Shown one piece after another: positions 63,140-64,000 of a stretch of 64,000 nucleotides of DNA. This DNA is from Variovorax sp. Root411. Its GTDB lineage: Bacteria; Pseudomonadota; Gammaproteobacteria; Burkholderiales; Burkholderiaceae_C. Position numbers and translations under genes: made by a program. Position 1 is the first letter of the stretch. The number at the start of each line of letters is the position of its first letter. The notes under the pieces were generated by a model. It searched no databases and was not told the origin of the DNA. It saw only the letters and a list, made by a program, of their open reading frames with translations. The stretch lies in contig NZ_LMDW01000004.1 of assembly GCF_001425205.1 (NCBI RefSeq), positions 1-64,000 on the forward strand, given 5' to 3'.

Positions 63140-64000
63140 GCGACCCTCAGCTTTCCAGCAAACAGCCCGTTGGGGCGAACGATCATCACGAGGATCAGCA
63201 GAACGTAGATGGCGAACAGCTCAGCCTCTGGGAAGTAGGCCTGCGCCAGGGTGTCCGTAGTGCCGACAATCAATGAGGCATAGAAAGATCCCTTGAGATT
63301 TCCAAGGCCCCCTACCACCACCACCACGAACGATTGCACGGCGATCGACAGACCCATTTGGGAGTAGATGCTCATGGTGGGTGCTGCGATGATGCCGGCC
63401 AGGCCAGCCAGCGCCGAGCCCAATCCGAACACCAGAGCAAACAGCACATTGATGTTGATGCCGAGAGAAACAACCATCTCGCGGTTATCCACACCCGCGC
63501 GCAACGTAGCGCCGAGGAGCGTCTTGTCCACCACAAGTATGAGTACTGCGGCGACGAGAAGGCCCGCCCCGATGATGAAGAAGCGGTACACCGGGTAGTC
63601 CACTCCAAACATCGAAACTCGCCCCGTCAGCGCCGAGGGGAGCTGGATCGTGAAAAAATTCGAGCCAAAAAAGTACTCGACGGCGCCCGCGGTCGCGAAC
63701 AGAAATCCGAACGTCAGGAGCGCGAGGTCAAGGTGCGTTGAGCGTCCGCGAGAGGCAAGCGGTTGCAGTACGAAGGCCTGCAGAAGCGCGCCAAGCACAA
63801 AGGGGATCAACGGGCCAAACAGCGCGGCCATCCAGAACGAGCCTGTCGCCTTTGCAATTACGTAGCCTGCGTAAGCCCCGAGTGTGAAGAAGGCCCCGTG
63901 CGCCAAGTTGAGCGTGTCCATCAGACCGAAGATGAGCGTCAAGCCGACGGCCAGAAGGAATACCAGCATGCTCAACTGCAAGCTGTTGAGAAGTTGCAAA
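63136..64000 (-). CDS. livH: Branched-chain-type ABC transporter permease LivH, partial
   Basis: At least 288 residues; the 5' end lies beyond the right edge (a TTG at 63999 could start it, but relatives have several more residues before LLNSLQLSML). GLTLIFGLMDTLNLAHGAFFTLGAYAGY and VVVVGGLGNLKGSFYASLIVG are the LivH motifs. First gene of livHMGF in this strand. Confidence 0.92.
   Translation of the reverse strand, partial: LQLLNSLQLSMLVFLLAVGLTLIFGLMDTLNLAHGAFFTLGAYAGYVIAKATGSFWMAALFGPLIPFVLGALLQAFVLQPLASRGRSTHLDLALLTFGFLFATAGAVEYFFGSNFFTIQLPSALTGRVSMFGVDYPVYRFFIIGAGLLVAAVLILVVDKTLLGATLRAGVDNREMVVSLGININVLFALVFGLGSALAGLAGIIAAPTMSIYSQMGLSIAVQSFVVVVVGGLGNLKGSFYASLIVGTTDTLAQAYFPEAELFAIYVLLILVMIVRPNGLFAGKLRVA

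Overview
The window looks like a chromosomal segment of a GC-rich betaproteobacterium of the Comamonadaceae, most likely Variovorax-like. The evidence is the gene order (lolB-ispE-tRNA-Gln-prs-rplY-pth; gmk-rpoZ-spoT with greB; rph-rdgB-hemW), the Bug-type solute receptor and the Burkholderiales-type protein sequences. The genus is inferred, not proven.

Layout. (1) 1-17.1 kb is mostly core genome: a partial peptide-type ABC permease, a YfhL-like ferredoxin, pth, rplY, prs, tRNA-Gln, ispE, lolB, a TPR protein, mutM, a dynamin-like GTPase, mutY, rapZ, recN, nadK, hrcA, a CAU-anticodon tRNA and an OmpA-like lipoprotein. (2) 17.3-26.9 kb is a catabolic cluster: an FAD aromatic hydroxylase, two MDR dehydrogenases, a cupin, an FMN reductase, a GntR/FCD regulator, an FAH-family hydrolase, a Bug receptor, a DUF1185 protein and a VOC protein. 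Near-palindromic copies of TTTATGCAYAAA occur in three of its promoter regions and probably mark the regulon of the embedded GntR protein. (3) 26.9-36.7 kb is core again: two identical tRNA-Arg genes, greB, spoT, rpoZ, gmk, yicC, a Ser/Thr kinase-PP2C pair, rph, rdgB, hemW and tRNA-Ser.

(4) From tRNA-Ser (36.7 kb) to the right edge is accessory DNA. It starts with a lipase remnant and small exported proteins. Next is a block typical of integrative conjugative elements (XRE regulator, Gp3-like protein, YqaJ nuclease, DUF932, DUF2958, glycine-zipper protein) in which GC-rich hairpins separate several of the genes. No integrase or conjugation gene is visible. A decayed IS3-family element (45.1-46.5 kb) has cut off the 5' end of a metallo-hydrolase gene. 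(5) 47.4-64 kb is a second catabolic region: a PQQ alcohol dehydrogenase with a fused cytochrome c domain, a Liv-type receptor and a LivHMGF transporter, two SDRs, an acrylyl-CoA-reductase-like MDR, a DJ-1-like protein, an Old Yellow Enzyme, a BKACE (DUF849) enzyme, a tautomerase and an AraC regulator, with several broken genes between them.

The most notable structural observation is that a periplasmic binding-protein gene is split into an N-terminal piece (47382-47543, + strand) and a C-terminal piece (50464-51057, - strand). The two join into one uninterrupted reading frame, which implies a roughly 3.5-kb inversion that flipped the PQQ dehydrogenase and an IS5-family fragment. The most promising functional leads are the GntR-operated catabolic cluster and the BKACE/tautomerase/Liv pathway; the substrates of both are unknown.
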